12,126 bases of DNA from assembly GCA_046302135.1 (NCBI GenBank), contig JBKCIQ010000158.1, positions 1-12,126 of the forward strand, given 5' to 3'. Under the pieces are notes generated by a model. The model ran no database searches. It saw only the letters and a list, made by a program, of their open reading frames with translations, and was not told where the DNA came from. The position numbers and the translations under genes are program-made. The first letter of the stretch is position 1, and every line of letters begins with the position of its first letter. This DNA is from AM-1111 sp046302135. Its GTDB lineage: Bacteria > Bacteroidota > Bacteroidia > B-17B0 > Aurantibacillaceae. Positions 1 to 6,650 of this stretch are shown here, piece by piece.

Positions 1-270
1 GTTCATCATATTCCCGCTGAAAGGGCTAATTTTGATTATATATCAAAACTGCTTTATCATGTTTCATATGATTACTATAAAGGATATTTTGAATGTTTTT
101 CAGATGAAGCAATTTTTATGCAAAAACCAGGAATAAGACAAAAGATAAATATTTTTTTACGAGCGTTCCGTAATTGTTTACCCTCTCTTTTAATGTTTAG
201 ATCCACATTAAAAATTGAGAAAGCATGGACTGAAGGGTATAATAAATTTTATAATGATTTTAAACGCTGA
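1..270 (+). CDS. Partial gene, C-terminal 89 residues, probable family 2 glycosyltransferase
   Basis: An open frame enters from the left edge in frame 1 and stops with TGA at 268-270, so only the last 89 residues are visible. The segment begins VHHIPAERANFDY and continues with an aromatic stretch (YHVSYDYYKGYFECF), then a basic, hydrophobic tail (RAFRNCLPSLLMF) ending NDFKR. A histidine-containing motif followed by a tyrosine-rich helix and a basic amphipathic tail resembles the C-terminus of bacterial GT-A family 2 glycosyltransferases, which build surface polysaccharides or glycans. The catalytic domain with its DXD motif would lie outside the window, so the family call is inference from the tail and from the FkbM methyltransferase 71 nt downstream on the same strand. 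It could be another glycan-locus enzyme. Confidence 0.45.
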   Translation, partial: VHHIPAERANFDYISKLLYHVSYDYYKGYFECFSDEAIFMQKPGIRQKINIFLRAFRNCLPSLLMFRSTLKIEKAWTEGYNKFYNDFKR

Positions 271-341
271 AAAGAATTCAGGTAATTTTTTATTAAGATT
301 TAAAACGATAAAAGATAAATTAGCTTATTAAACTAAAATAG

Positions 342-1139
342 ATGAAAAATTTTTTAAAGTTATTTTTTAGATCACTTGGACTAGAAATTAGGAAAATCAA
401 TTTAAACCAACAGAGTACACTACAATCAAAAGTATTTAAAATGCGTCAGGATATGGATGAGGTTTTGACTCATTTGAAGTCATTAAATTATTTACCTGAA
501 GTTATAATTGATTGCGGAACAGCAGATGGCACCCCGGCTCTAACAAGGGTTTACCCCAACGCTTTTTATTATTTCATCGAGCCTCTTCATGAATTCAAGC
601 CAAAAATTGAGGCCTTACTTGAAGTTTACAATGGTACATATTTGCCTTTTGCGGTAGGTTCTAAAAATGAAAAACTTATAATAAATGTTCACTCTGATAA
701 ACTTGGTTCTTCTCTTCTCCATGAATCTGATGGATCCCAGGCAGATGGAATTCCTCGGGAAATAGAGACCATTACTCTTGATTCATTAAAACCTGAACTT
801 AATGGTAAAAAGGGTATACTTCTTAAAATAGATGTACAGGGTTTCGAATTGGAAGTTATAAAAGGAGCTACAGATATTCTTTCGCTTGTTGATGTTATAA
901 TAATGGAAGTTTCATTTTTTAATTTTCTGAAAGAAGCTCCTGATTTTACTGAGGTAATACAATTTATGAAAACGAAAGGATTTGTTGTCTATGATATTTT
1001 CGGTGGGCATAATCGACCAATGGATTTGGCAATGGCTCAAAGAGATATTTTGTTTGTAAAGGAAAATGGAAAATTTAGGGAGTCGCATAAGTGGGCAGAT
1101 GACAGTCAGCGGCAACTCATGGAGAATTCGGTTATATAA
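342..1139 (+). CDS. FkbM family SAM-dependent methyltransferase
   Basis: This 265-residue protein has the FkbM methyltransferase fold. Residues 54-67 (VIIDCGTADGTPAL) match the SAM-binding motif I, although the usual DVGAN is replaced by DCGTAD. Residues 76-82 (YYFIEPL) carry the acidic E80 expected to hold the SAM ribose. Residues 161-176 (LKIDVQGFELEVIKGA) are the family's signature post-motif, normally KIDVEGxExxVLxG. Residues 1-50 form a leader with no recognised domain. FkbM enzymes O-methylate sugars or other hydroxylated acceptors; the acceptor cannot be told from sequence. The ATG at 342 is the first in frame and lies 71 nt after the upstream partial gene, so the two may be co-transcribed as the end of a glycan locus. 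No Shine-Dalgarno sequence is apparent. It converges on bioA with 53 nt between stop codons. Confidence 0.88.
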   Translation: MKNFLKLFFRSLGLEIRKINLNQQSTLQSKVFKMRQDMDEVLTHLKSLNYLPEVIIDCGTADGTPALTRVYPNAFYYFIEPLHEFKPKIEALLEVYNGTYLPFAVGSKNEKLIINVHSDKLGSSLLHESDGSQADGIPREIETITLDSLKPELNGKKGILLKIDVQGFELEVIKGATDILSLVDVIIMEVSFFNFLKEAPDFTEVIQFMKTKGFVVYDIFGGHNRPMDLAMAQRDILFVKENGKFRESHKWADDSQRQLMENSVI

Positions 1140-1192
1140 ATTTATCTATTTATTTTCTTCCGAAGTTCAAATTCTAAATAGTAAATCGGCAC

Positions 1193-2446
1193 CTAATTGT
1201 CGTGTGTAGTAATGATTTTAACTAATGCCGAGTATATGTATTTCAATTCTACTTCAGTAATACAGTAGGGTGGAAGTAAGTATACAACATTACCCAGAGG
1301 TCTGATAATTATCTTTTCCAGAAACAGTTTACGACAAATTTCATTTCCCTTCTCTGCTAAATATTCTCTTTTTTCATTTATGTACTCAAGTGCTAAAATG
1401 GTCCCGCATACTCTGATTGACCAGTTTTTTAATCTAACTTCATTTAATTTCTTAAATTGAGTATGCTCAGAATTGATTCTTTTCACCTTTTCCAAAGTAT
1501 TTTCTGATTCAAATAAGTCAAGACTAGCATTTGCTGCTGCACATGCTATTGGGTTGGCAGTATATGAATGTCCATGAAAAAAGGTCTTACGCTTGTCATC
1601 TGATAAAAAACCTTCGAATATAAATTCAGCACATGCCGTAATACCAAGTGGAAGAAAACCCCCTGTAAGCCCTTTGCTCAAACAAATAATGTCAGGTTTT
1701 TGTGTAAGCCAATCAGATGCAAACATTTTACCTGTTCTTCCAAATCCTGTCATCACCTCATCAGCAATACAAATTACATTGTAAGATTTCATTTTTGAAA
1801 TCAATATATCAAGTAGCTCAGGTTCATACATCACCATTCCTCCTGCACCCTGAATAATTGGTTCAAAAATGAAAGCGGCCACATTTTCGTTCGCAAGTTT
1901 TTCATTTAGAAAGTAAAGGATGCTTTCGAGATTGTATTTGTCAGGAACGGGAATGTGAATCACATCAAACAAGAGTTCATTAAAAGCATTACTGAAAACA
2001 TTCCTTGCTCCTGCACTCATAGACCCGAATGTATCACCATGATATCCGTTTTCAAAAGCAACTATTTTAGTACGATATTCGTTTTTGTTGTGGAAGTATT
2101 GAATGGCCATTTTTATGGCAACCTCTACTGATGTAGATCCATCATCACTAAAAAAAACTTTAGAGAGATTTCCCGGGAGAATTTTGGTTATTCTACCTGC
2201 AAGTCTCTGCGCCTGCGGATGCGTGAATCCTGAAAAAATGCTATGTGCATTTTGAACCGCCTGTTCAGAAATTTTTTGTGCAATATAGGGATGAGAATGT
2301 CCATGTATATTTACCCACCAAGATGAAATAGCATCAATATATTGATTTCCTTCATCATCAAAATAAAAAGAACCTTTTGCTGAAATAATATTTATCGGTT
2401 CTTCGGCATATTTAAGATGAGTAAATGGCGGCCATATTGGATTCAT
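1193..2446 (-). CDS. bioA: BioA, adenosylmethionine-8-amino-7-oxononanoate aminotransferase
   Basis: BioA is a PLP class-III aminotransferase that makes 7,8-diaminopelargonic acid (DAPA) from KAPA, using SAM as amino donor. The 417 residues are a normal family length. Recognisable features are the WW pair at 43-44 in SSWWVNIHGH (substrate-binding tryptophans, diagnostic for BioA over other class-III transaminases), GYHGDT at 134-139, the PLP-contacting DE at 229-230 in ADEVMTGFGRTG, the Schiff-base lysine K258 in LSKGLTGGFLPLG, and HGHSYTANP at 291-299. It is the last gene of the biotin operon. Its ATG is 26 nt after the bioD stop codon, in keeping with co-transcription. The downstream neighbour converges on it, and I see no convincing terminator hairpin in the 53-nt gap. 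Nothing appears degraded. Confidence 0.97.
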   Translation of the reverse strand: MNPIWPPFTHLKYAEEPINIISAKGSFYFDDEGNQYIDAISSWWVNIHGHSHPYIAQKISEQAVQNAHSIFSGFTHPQAQRLAGRITKILPGNLSKVFFSDDGSTSVEVAIKMAIQYFHNKNEYRTKIVAFENGYHGDTFGSMSAGARNVFSNAFNELLFDVIHIPVPDKYNLESILYFLNEKLANENVAAFIFEPIIQGAGGMVMYEPELLDILISKMKSYNVICIADEVMTGFGRTGKMFASDWLTQKPDIICLSKGLTGGFLPLGITACAEFIFEGFLSDDKRKTFFHGHSYTANPIACAAANASLDLFESENTLEKVKRINSEHTQFKKLNEVRLKNWSIRVCGTILALEYINEKREYLAEKGNEICRKLFLEKIIIRPLGNVVYLLPPYCITEVELKYIYSALVKIITTHDN

Positions 2447-2472
2447 TTAATCAACTTTTTTATTAAAACTAT

Positions 2473-3084
2473 TTAAATATTCTTGAATTCAACCAGATAT
2501 TTCTGAATGGACTCTCGGTTAATATATGTTTCTTTATTGATGTGTCCTAGAATTGGTACATCAGAATAATTTACTATTACCTCTTCGCTCAATTTTTGAG
2601 TTGAACCATTGAAAATAATTCCAAGAAATTTTACGCCTTTTGATTTTAAATATTCAATCGACAATAATGTATGATTGATGCTTCCTAGATAATGCTGAAC
2701 TACCAATATAGTTTCTGCATCAAATCTTTTGATTAAATCAATCATGAAAAAATTGTTATTCAGCGGAACCAGAATTCCACCTGCACCTTCTATAATGATG
2801 TTGTTCTGAGTATTTGGTAATTGAATAGTGTCCACATCAATAGCAGTCCCTATTGTGTGTGCTGCAGCATGAGGAGAAAGTTGAGGCTCAAAGCTATATG
2901 CTTCCGGGTGGAATACTGTTTTTGGATTTGAAACAAGTTTTTTGACCTGGTCAGTATCGGTTCCGTAGTAGTTTCCCGTTTGAACAGGCTTCCAGTAATC
3001 AGCTTCCAAAGCTTCAGTCAAAACTGAGGAAACAACAGTTTTTCCAACATCAGTTCCTATCCCCGTAACAAAAATTTTTCTCAT
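2473..3084 (-). CDS. bioD: BioD, dethiobiotin synthetase
   Basis: BioD closes the ureido ring of dethiobiotin from DAPA, CO2 and ATP in the cytoplasm. The 203-residue protein begins with the P-loop GIGTDVGKT at 8-16 (K15), the family version of GTGTEVGKT. It continues with KPVQTG at 32-37, where K33 is KAPA/DAPA-side conserved chemistry in the family's KPxxTG motif, then SPHAAA at 70-75 (substrate binding) and IEGAGGILVPL at 98-108, the second nucleotide and metal-binding region with E99. The length is close to the family norm (about 210-230). The gene sits 36 nt after bioF and 26 nt before bioA on the same strand. The ATG start is placed directly before the P-loop strand, so no other start is plausible. 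All key motifs are intact. Confidence 0.96.
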   Translation of the reverse strand: MRKIFVTGIGTDVGKTVVSSVLTEALEADYWKPVQTGNYYGTDTDQVKKLVSNPKTVFHPEAYSFEPQLSPHAAAHTIGTAIDVDTIQLPNTQNNIIIEGAGGILVPLNNNFFMIDLIKRFDAETILVVQHYLGSINHTLLSIEYLKSKGVKFLGIIFNGSTQKLSEEVIVNYSDVPILGHINKETYINRESIQKYLVEFKNI

Positions 3085-3120
3085 TTTTTTCTTTAAAAGT
3101 ATCTAAAAAAAAATTGACTA

Positions 3121-4242
3121 TTAATTAAGTTTTTCAGACAATACTAAAAATAGGTTGTTAATTTCTTCATTGGTATTGAATGAATGTAAACATATCCTCA
3201 AACGCTCGGTGCCTGCCTTAACTGTAGGGCTTTTAATCGGTCTGATTTCAAATCCGCAGGATTTTATGTGCGTTGAAACATTATTTACTTCTATATTGCC
3301 CGGAATAATTATTGTCTGTATTGGGCTTCTATTATTAAATTGGTAGCCTTTCAGGCCAGAAAAAATTTTTGAAAATTTCGTGATATTGTTAAACAACTTT
3401 TCTCTTTCTGAATTACCTATGCCTATCATGTTTTCATATTTTTCAAATATACTTAAAACAGTATGTTGGGGTAGGGCGGTAGTATAAATAAATGGTCTTG
3501 AGAAATTAATTAGGAATTGTTTTAAAATTTCAGAACCGCAAATACTTGCTCCGTGCACACCAAATGCTTTTCCGTAGGTAATTATTCTTGCAAAGCATGA
3601 ATGATGGATGTTTTCTTGATAACACATTCCCTCTCCATTTTGTCCGTAAATTCCTCCGGCATGTGCTTCATCAACAATTAGGTGATATCCTTTTTCTAAG
3701 CAAATAAAATTGAGTTCCTTCAATGGTGCAATATCACCATCCATTGAATAAACTGACTCTACAACAATATAAATTGTTTTATCATGAGTGTTCTGTCTTT
3801 CAATTTTATTTATTAGGTCATTCAGATCATTATGGCGGAACTTAACAGATTTTGCATGGCTTAACATCAATCCGTCAATAATGCTGGCATGAACAAGCTC
3901 ATCATAGAATATTAAATCTTCTCTTTGAGGTACGCATGAAAGCAAGCCAAGGTTTGCATCATATCCTGAATTAAATAATAGCGAAGATTCAGAATGATGA
4001 AAATTTGAAATTTTTTTTTCCAATGATTCAATATCTGGATAATTACCACTTAAAAGACGCGATCCGGTACTACCGCTTCTCGTAATTAAATTAGTGTTTT
4101 TCGTTTCGAGCTTTGAAAATCCAAGATAATCGTTGCTGTAAAAATCTATGCTTGAGTCTGAAGTTAAACTCAAAGTACGCAGAAGTTCGCCTTGTTTTCG
4201 CTTATTAAGTTGATCTAAAAGTTTTTTTTCAGCAGGAAACAT
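3121..4242 (-). CDS. bioF: BioF, 8-amino-7-oxononanoate (KAPA) synthase
   Basis: BioF is a PLP enzyme of the alpha-oxoamine synthase family that condenses a pimeloyl thioester with L-alanine to give KAPA, the first ring-committed step of biotin synthesis. The protein has 373 residues. It shows SNDYLGF at 36-42, GSTGSRLLSGNYP at 57-69, SVYSMDGD at 163-170, the PLP-ring DEAHAGGIYG at 191-200 (D191, H194) and the Schiff-base lysine K225 in TYGKAFGVHGA. Related oxoamine synthases (Kbl, SPT, ALAS) share these motifs; the bioA/B/D context settles the call. The ATG lies 12 nt after the stop of the upstream barrel-like gene and bioD follows after 36 nt, so all are probably one transcript. The family is often about 385 residues, and no domain seems missing. 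Confidence 0.96.
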   Translation of the reverse strand: MFPAEKKLLDQLNKRKQGELLRTLSLTSDSSIDFYSNDYLGFSKLETKNTNLITRSGSTGSRLLSGNYPDIESLEKKISNFHHSESSLLFNSGYDANLGLLSCVPQREDLIFYDELVHASIIDGLMLSHAKSVKFRHNDLNDLINKIERQNTHDKTIYIVVESVYSMDGDIAPLKELNFICLEKGYHLIVDEAHAGGIYGQNGEGMCYQENIHHSCFARIITYGKAFGVHGASICGSEILKQFLINFSRPFIYTTALPQHTVLSIFEKYENMIGIGNSEREKLFNNITKFSKIFSGLKGYQFNNRSPIQTIIIPGNIEVNNVSTHIKSCGFEIRPIKSPTVKAGTERLRICLHSFNTNEEINNLFLVLSEKLN

Positions 4243-4254
4243 AATGAATTGCTG

Positions 4255-4962
4255 TCACTCTTTGGAAACGTCAATCCTTAATCCTGACATGATGAAGTAT
4301 GACCAGATATTGTGAGTTATTTTACTTGGGGCCTCTTGCTTTGAATTTTTGAAATATTTGTATTCAACAACAGGTTGAACAAATAAATAGGTGTGTGCAA
4401 ATAATTTATAATCTGCAATAAATCCTAGGTTAAAAAAAACACTTTTGCCTCCTGTACCTGATCCAAATAAATTGTAATGATTAAGGTAATAGGAAGTAAA
4501 ATAACCACCACCTGTTTTTATACTAAAGCTGAAAAGATCTCCTCCAATATTTTGAAACGGAATTTCAGCATGCGCAAATATTTTACTGAAAGTAAATCTG
4601 TCAGCAAAAGCATAATTGACGTTATTAATTTTTATTTTTTCCAGATAAAATTCTTCAAATGAGATTCCTAATCCTAAACGCACTTTCATAACTTGGGCTC
4701 CAACATCTACAGTGAAATTATTCAATGTGTTTTTAGCATTGAACAATACATTACCTCCGAAAATTTCTGATCCCGTAGTGTCATAAAGTGCACTTTGATT
4801 CAGGGTTGAGCTCCATGATGCATTACCCGTTCCGTAGGCAAAAGAGATAAAATATTTGTCATTCGGGCCATCGTTTATCAACTTTGATCTCTGTGCTTTA
4901 ATGCTCAGAAAAGCTAAAGCAATAATGAGTGTATAAAAAATATATTTAGTCTCTTGCTTCAA
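4255..4962 (-). CDS. Putative outer-membrane beta-barrel protein inside the biotin operon
   Basis: I do not recognise a named family. The protein starts with a signal peptide (KYIFYTLIIALAFLSIKA, cleavage probably before QRSK). It continues with alternating polar and hydrophobic strands rich in glycine and aromatics, for example KYFISFAYGTG and FSIKTGGGYFTSYYLNHY, and ends with a strand like a barrel-closing one, SYFIMSGLRIDV. This pattern fits a small beta-barrel of roughly 8-10 strands in the outer membrane. No ATG lies before the signal peptide. A TTG at 5004 would give a 249-residue form overlapping bioB by 59 nt with an unlikely hydrophilic extension. I prefer the TTG at 4962, giving 235 residues, a 17-nt overlap with bioB and the signal peptide at the N-terminus. 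It ends 12 nt before bioF, so it is likely co-transcribed with the biotin genes. A role in biotin or precursor uptake is only a guess. Confidence 0.75.
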   Translation of the reverse strand: MKQETKYIFYTLIIALAFLSIKAQRSKLINDGPNDKYFISFAYGTGNASWSSTLNQSALYDTTGSEIFGGNVLFNAKNTLNNFTVDVGAQVMKVRLGLGISFEEFYLEKIKINNVNYAFADRFTFSKIFAHAEIPFQNIGGDLFSFSIKTGGGYFTSYYLNHYNLFGSGTGGKSVFFNLGFIADYKLFAHTYLFVQPVVEYKYFKNSKQEAPSKITHNIWSYFIMSGLRIDVSKE

Positions 4963-5923
4963 CAGGATATTTTTTAGAAAATGCTTTCGATGGTTCCAGT
5001 CCAAGTATTTTGAACATTTCCATATCCTGATTAAATTCCGGGTTAGGGGTGGTTAATAACTTGTCTCCTGCAAAAATACTATTGGCGCCTGCCATAAAGC
5101 AAAGTGCCTGTCCTTCCATGCTCATTTCGAGACGACCGGCAGAAAGACGAACCTGTGTTTTGGGCATTGTTATTCTTGCTGTCGCTACCATCCGCACCAT
5201 TTCCCAAATCTCAACAGGTTTTTGGTTTTCAAGTGGTGTTCCTTCAACTGCAACCAAAGCATTAATAGGAACTGATTCAGGTATGGGGTCAAGATTTGCC
5301 AGGGTAAAAAGCATACCAATTCGGTCTTCAGATGTTTCGCCCATTCCAATTATTCCACCCGAACAAACAGTAATTCCAGCTTTTCTTACATTTTTAATGG
5401 TGTTTAATCTATCATCATAATTTCTTGTTGAAATAATGTTTTGATAATTTTCTTCTGAGGTGTCTAAGTTATGATTATATGCATACAATCCTGCTTCTGC
5501 CAGCTTACCTGCTTGCTCCTCGGTAATCATACCAAGCGTACAGCAAACCTCCATGCCCTTAGAATTTATGGTTCTAACCATTTCAAGAACTTTGTCAAAA
5601 TCTCTGTTGTCTCTTACCTCTCTCCATGCAGCACCTAGGCACATTCTTGAGGCGCCTCCCTTTTTTGCTTGATCGGATAAATCGTTAACCTCTTCAACAG
5701 ACATCATTTTGTGCACTTTAATATTGGTGTTGTATCTAGCGGCCTGAGGACAATAAGAACAGTCTTCAGGGCATCCTCCTGTTTTAACTGATATTAAAGA
5801 TGAAATCTGGACCTCTCTCGGGTTATGATTTTCGCGATGAACTTTTGCGGCTTTAAATACAAGCTCCAGAAGAGGTTGGTGATAAATATCGCTAATTTGC
5901 TGACGTGTAATTTTCATGCTCAT
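4946..5923 (-). CDS. bioB: BioB, biotin synthase
   Basis: BioB is a radical-SAM enzyme that inserts sulfur into dethiobiotin to form biotin. The 325-residue protein has the CX3CX2C motif at C51, C55, C58 (GGCPEDCSYCPQ) for the SAM-binding [4Fe-4S] cluster. The auxiliary [2Fe-2S] sulfur-donor cluster is supported by C95 (SRMCLGAAW), C127 (EVCCTLGM), C187 (VCSGGIIGMGE) and the conserved arginine R259 (QVRLSAGR). YNHNLDTS at 149-156 is also family-typical. All ligands are present, so the enzyme should be active. It is the first gene of the biotin operon and the gene upstream is divergent, so the operon promoter should lie in the 88-nt gap at 5924-6011. The ATG at 5923 (MSMKIT) is used; the second ATG two codons later is equally possible. 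Confidence 0.97.
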   Translation of the reverse strand: MSMKITRQQISDIYHQPLLELVFKAAKVHRENHNPREVQISSLISVKTGGCPEDCSYCPQAARYNTNIKVHKMMSVEEVNDLSDQAKKGGASRMCLGAAWREVRDNRDFDKVLEMVRTINSKGMEVCCTLGMITEEQAGKLAEAGLYAYNHNLDTSEENYQNIISTRNYDDRLNTIKNVRKAGITVCSGGIIGMGETSEDRIGMLFTLANLDPIPESVPINALVAVEGTPLENQKPVEIWEMVRMVATARITMPKTQVRLSAGRLEMSMEGQALCFMAGANSIFAGDKLLTTPNPEFNQDMEMFKILGLEPSKAFSKKYPVEARD

Positions 5924-5937
5924 ATTAAGGTGTAAAA

Positions 5938-5945
5938 CAAATATA
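5938..5945 (-). promoter_or_regulatory. Possible Bacteroidota -7 box for the biotin operon
   Basis: On the - strand the sequence is TATATTTG, an exact fit to the Bacteroidota -7 consensus TAnnTTTG, lying 14 nt upstream of the bioB ATG. A TTTG at 5960-5963 could be the -33 element, but the spacer between the two is only 14 nt, shorter than the usual 17-23. The leader would be under about 12 nt. The box is placed where the operon promoter must be, yet such AT-rich octamers arise by chance, so this is tentative. Confidence 0.3.
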
Positions 5946-6011
5946 AATAATTATGGCTACAAACTGTAATTAACTCATAAAAAGGTAAATCTTTTTTGTG
6001 ATGTTTTCGTT

Positions 6012-6362
6012 ATGAAGTGTAATTTAGTAAATCAGCAATTTATGAGATATTTAGGGTCAAAAAATTTATTTATTTCACTTTTAATTCTGAATGCAGTTCT
6101 GTTAAAATTCTCATCTTGTAAATCAAGAGGATTTCAAGATCAATTAATCAATAATAAACCAAAGGAGAGAAAGTGGAACAAGTGGAGAAAAAAAAAGGAA
6201 ATGAAAAATGGCAGGGCCTATAATCCTTATCTTGAAAAAAAGGCAAGCGAAAAGCCAAGTGCAGAATTGAATCAACAGAACAAACGTGCAGAAAGACTCG
6301 CAAAAAGAGCCATACGAAAAGAGAAGAGAAAATTAAGAAGAAAAAAAGGAGCCTATAAATAA
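6012..6362 (+). CDS. Small, strongly basic putative lipoprotein
   Basis: No family is recognised. The 116-residue product has a hydrophobic stretch (LFISLLILNAVLL, 19-31) followed by FSSC with C36, an acceptable lipobox, so it is probably a lipoprotein. A second ATG at 6042 (M11) would give MRYLGSKNLF, a more ordinary lipoprotein signal with the cysteine at 26. The start is therefore uncertain, although 6012 is the first ATG. The mature part is very polar: 31 of its last 80 residues are Lys or Arg, with a probable alpha-helix from about 85 to 112 (KRAERLAKRAIRKEKRKL). Such a tail could bind acidic polymers such as LPS or nucleic acid, but that is speculation. The gene is divergent from bioB and convergent with the lipoprotein gene at 6392. 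Its stop codon lies inside the terminator hairpin. Confidence 0.72.
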   Translation: MKCNLVNQQFMRYLGSKNLFISLLILNAVLLKFSSCKSRGFQDQLINNKPKERKWNKWRKKKEMKNGRAYNPYLEKKASEKPSAELNQQNKRAERLAKRAIRKEKRKLRRKKGAYK

Positions 6363-6369
6363 GCTCCTT
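6341..6369 (-). terminator. Intrinsic terminator for the lipoprotein transcript, possibly bidirectional
   Basis: The arms AAGGAGC (6346-6352) and GCTCCTT (6363-6369) pair perfectly over 7 bp around a 10-nt loop. Read on the - strand the right arm is followed directly by a T run (A run at 6341-6347 on +), which is the classic rho-independent form. It ends the transcript of the two lipoprotein genes, 23 nt beyond the stop at 6392. Read on the + strand the same hairpin overlaps the stop codon of the basic lipoprotein gene (6360-6362) and is followed by a weaker, T-rich region. Confidence 0.8.
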
Positions 6370-6391
6370 CTACCATCTAACTTACTGATTT

Positions 6392-6628
6392 TTATTTTTT
6401 CTTTTTTCCATTAACCGCATTTACCAGCTCTTCTTTTTCGCTAAGTTGTCCTTGCAAAGACTCAATGTCACTGTTAATTTTTCCAACTTCAGCATCGAGT
6501 TTTTCTCTTTCTTTTACTAAAGCATTTACCCTTCTTTCAGTAGCTTTGTAAACAGACAGTTGAACACATGAAGTCATAATTACAAGACATGCAATTGTGC
6601 CGGCGGAGATTTTCATTATTGTTTTCAT
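6392..6628 (-). CDS. Short coiled-coil lipoprotein
   Basis: The 78-residue protein has a lipoprotein signal: basic N-terminus, hydrophobic segment TIACLVIM and the lipobox MTSC with C21. The mature part, residues 28-72, is a heptad-like helix (YKATERRVNALVKEREKLDAEV and onward) that should form a coiled coil. It ends in four lysines. It has the size and layout of an Lpp-like or spacer lipoprotein, though no Lpp homology can be claimed. The lysine tail recalls the C-terminal lysine by which Lpp is joined to peptidoglycan, but that is only an analogy. The ATG is 22 nt after the stop of the CAP-domain lipoprotein gene, so the two are likely co-transcribed. The first 27 residues align without gaps to those of its neighbour (MKT, SCV, Y27), suggesting related N-terminal modules. 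Confidence 0.8.
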   Translation of the reverse strand: MKTIMKISAGTIACLVIMTSCVQLSVYKATERRVNALVKEREKLDAEVGKINSDIESLQGQLSEKEELVNAVNGKKKK

Positions 6629-6650
6629 GGTGATTTAATTTTAAATGTGA

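Noticed and set aside
1146..1181. Inverted arms CTATTTA and TAAATAG in the gap between fkbM and bioA, as a terminator.
   Set aside because: The arms have one G:C pair, the spacer is 22 nt, and no T run follows on either strand.
4963..5004. Upstream TTG start at 5004 for the barrel-like protein.
   Set aside because: It adds a charged extension (DWNHRKHFLKN) before the signal peptide, encoded entirely within bioB, with a 59-nt overlap.
5049..5420. A 123-codon open frame on the + strand opposite bioB.
   Set aside because: It is antisense to a complete bioB with all cluster ligands; the product shows no recognisable motif.
5924..6011. A BirA-type palindrome (TTGT...ACAA) in the bioB upstream region.
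   Set aside because: Half-site-like pieces at 5931-5940 and 5958-5968 point the same way rather than facing each other, and the TACA-N3-TGTA arms are only 4 bp.
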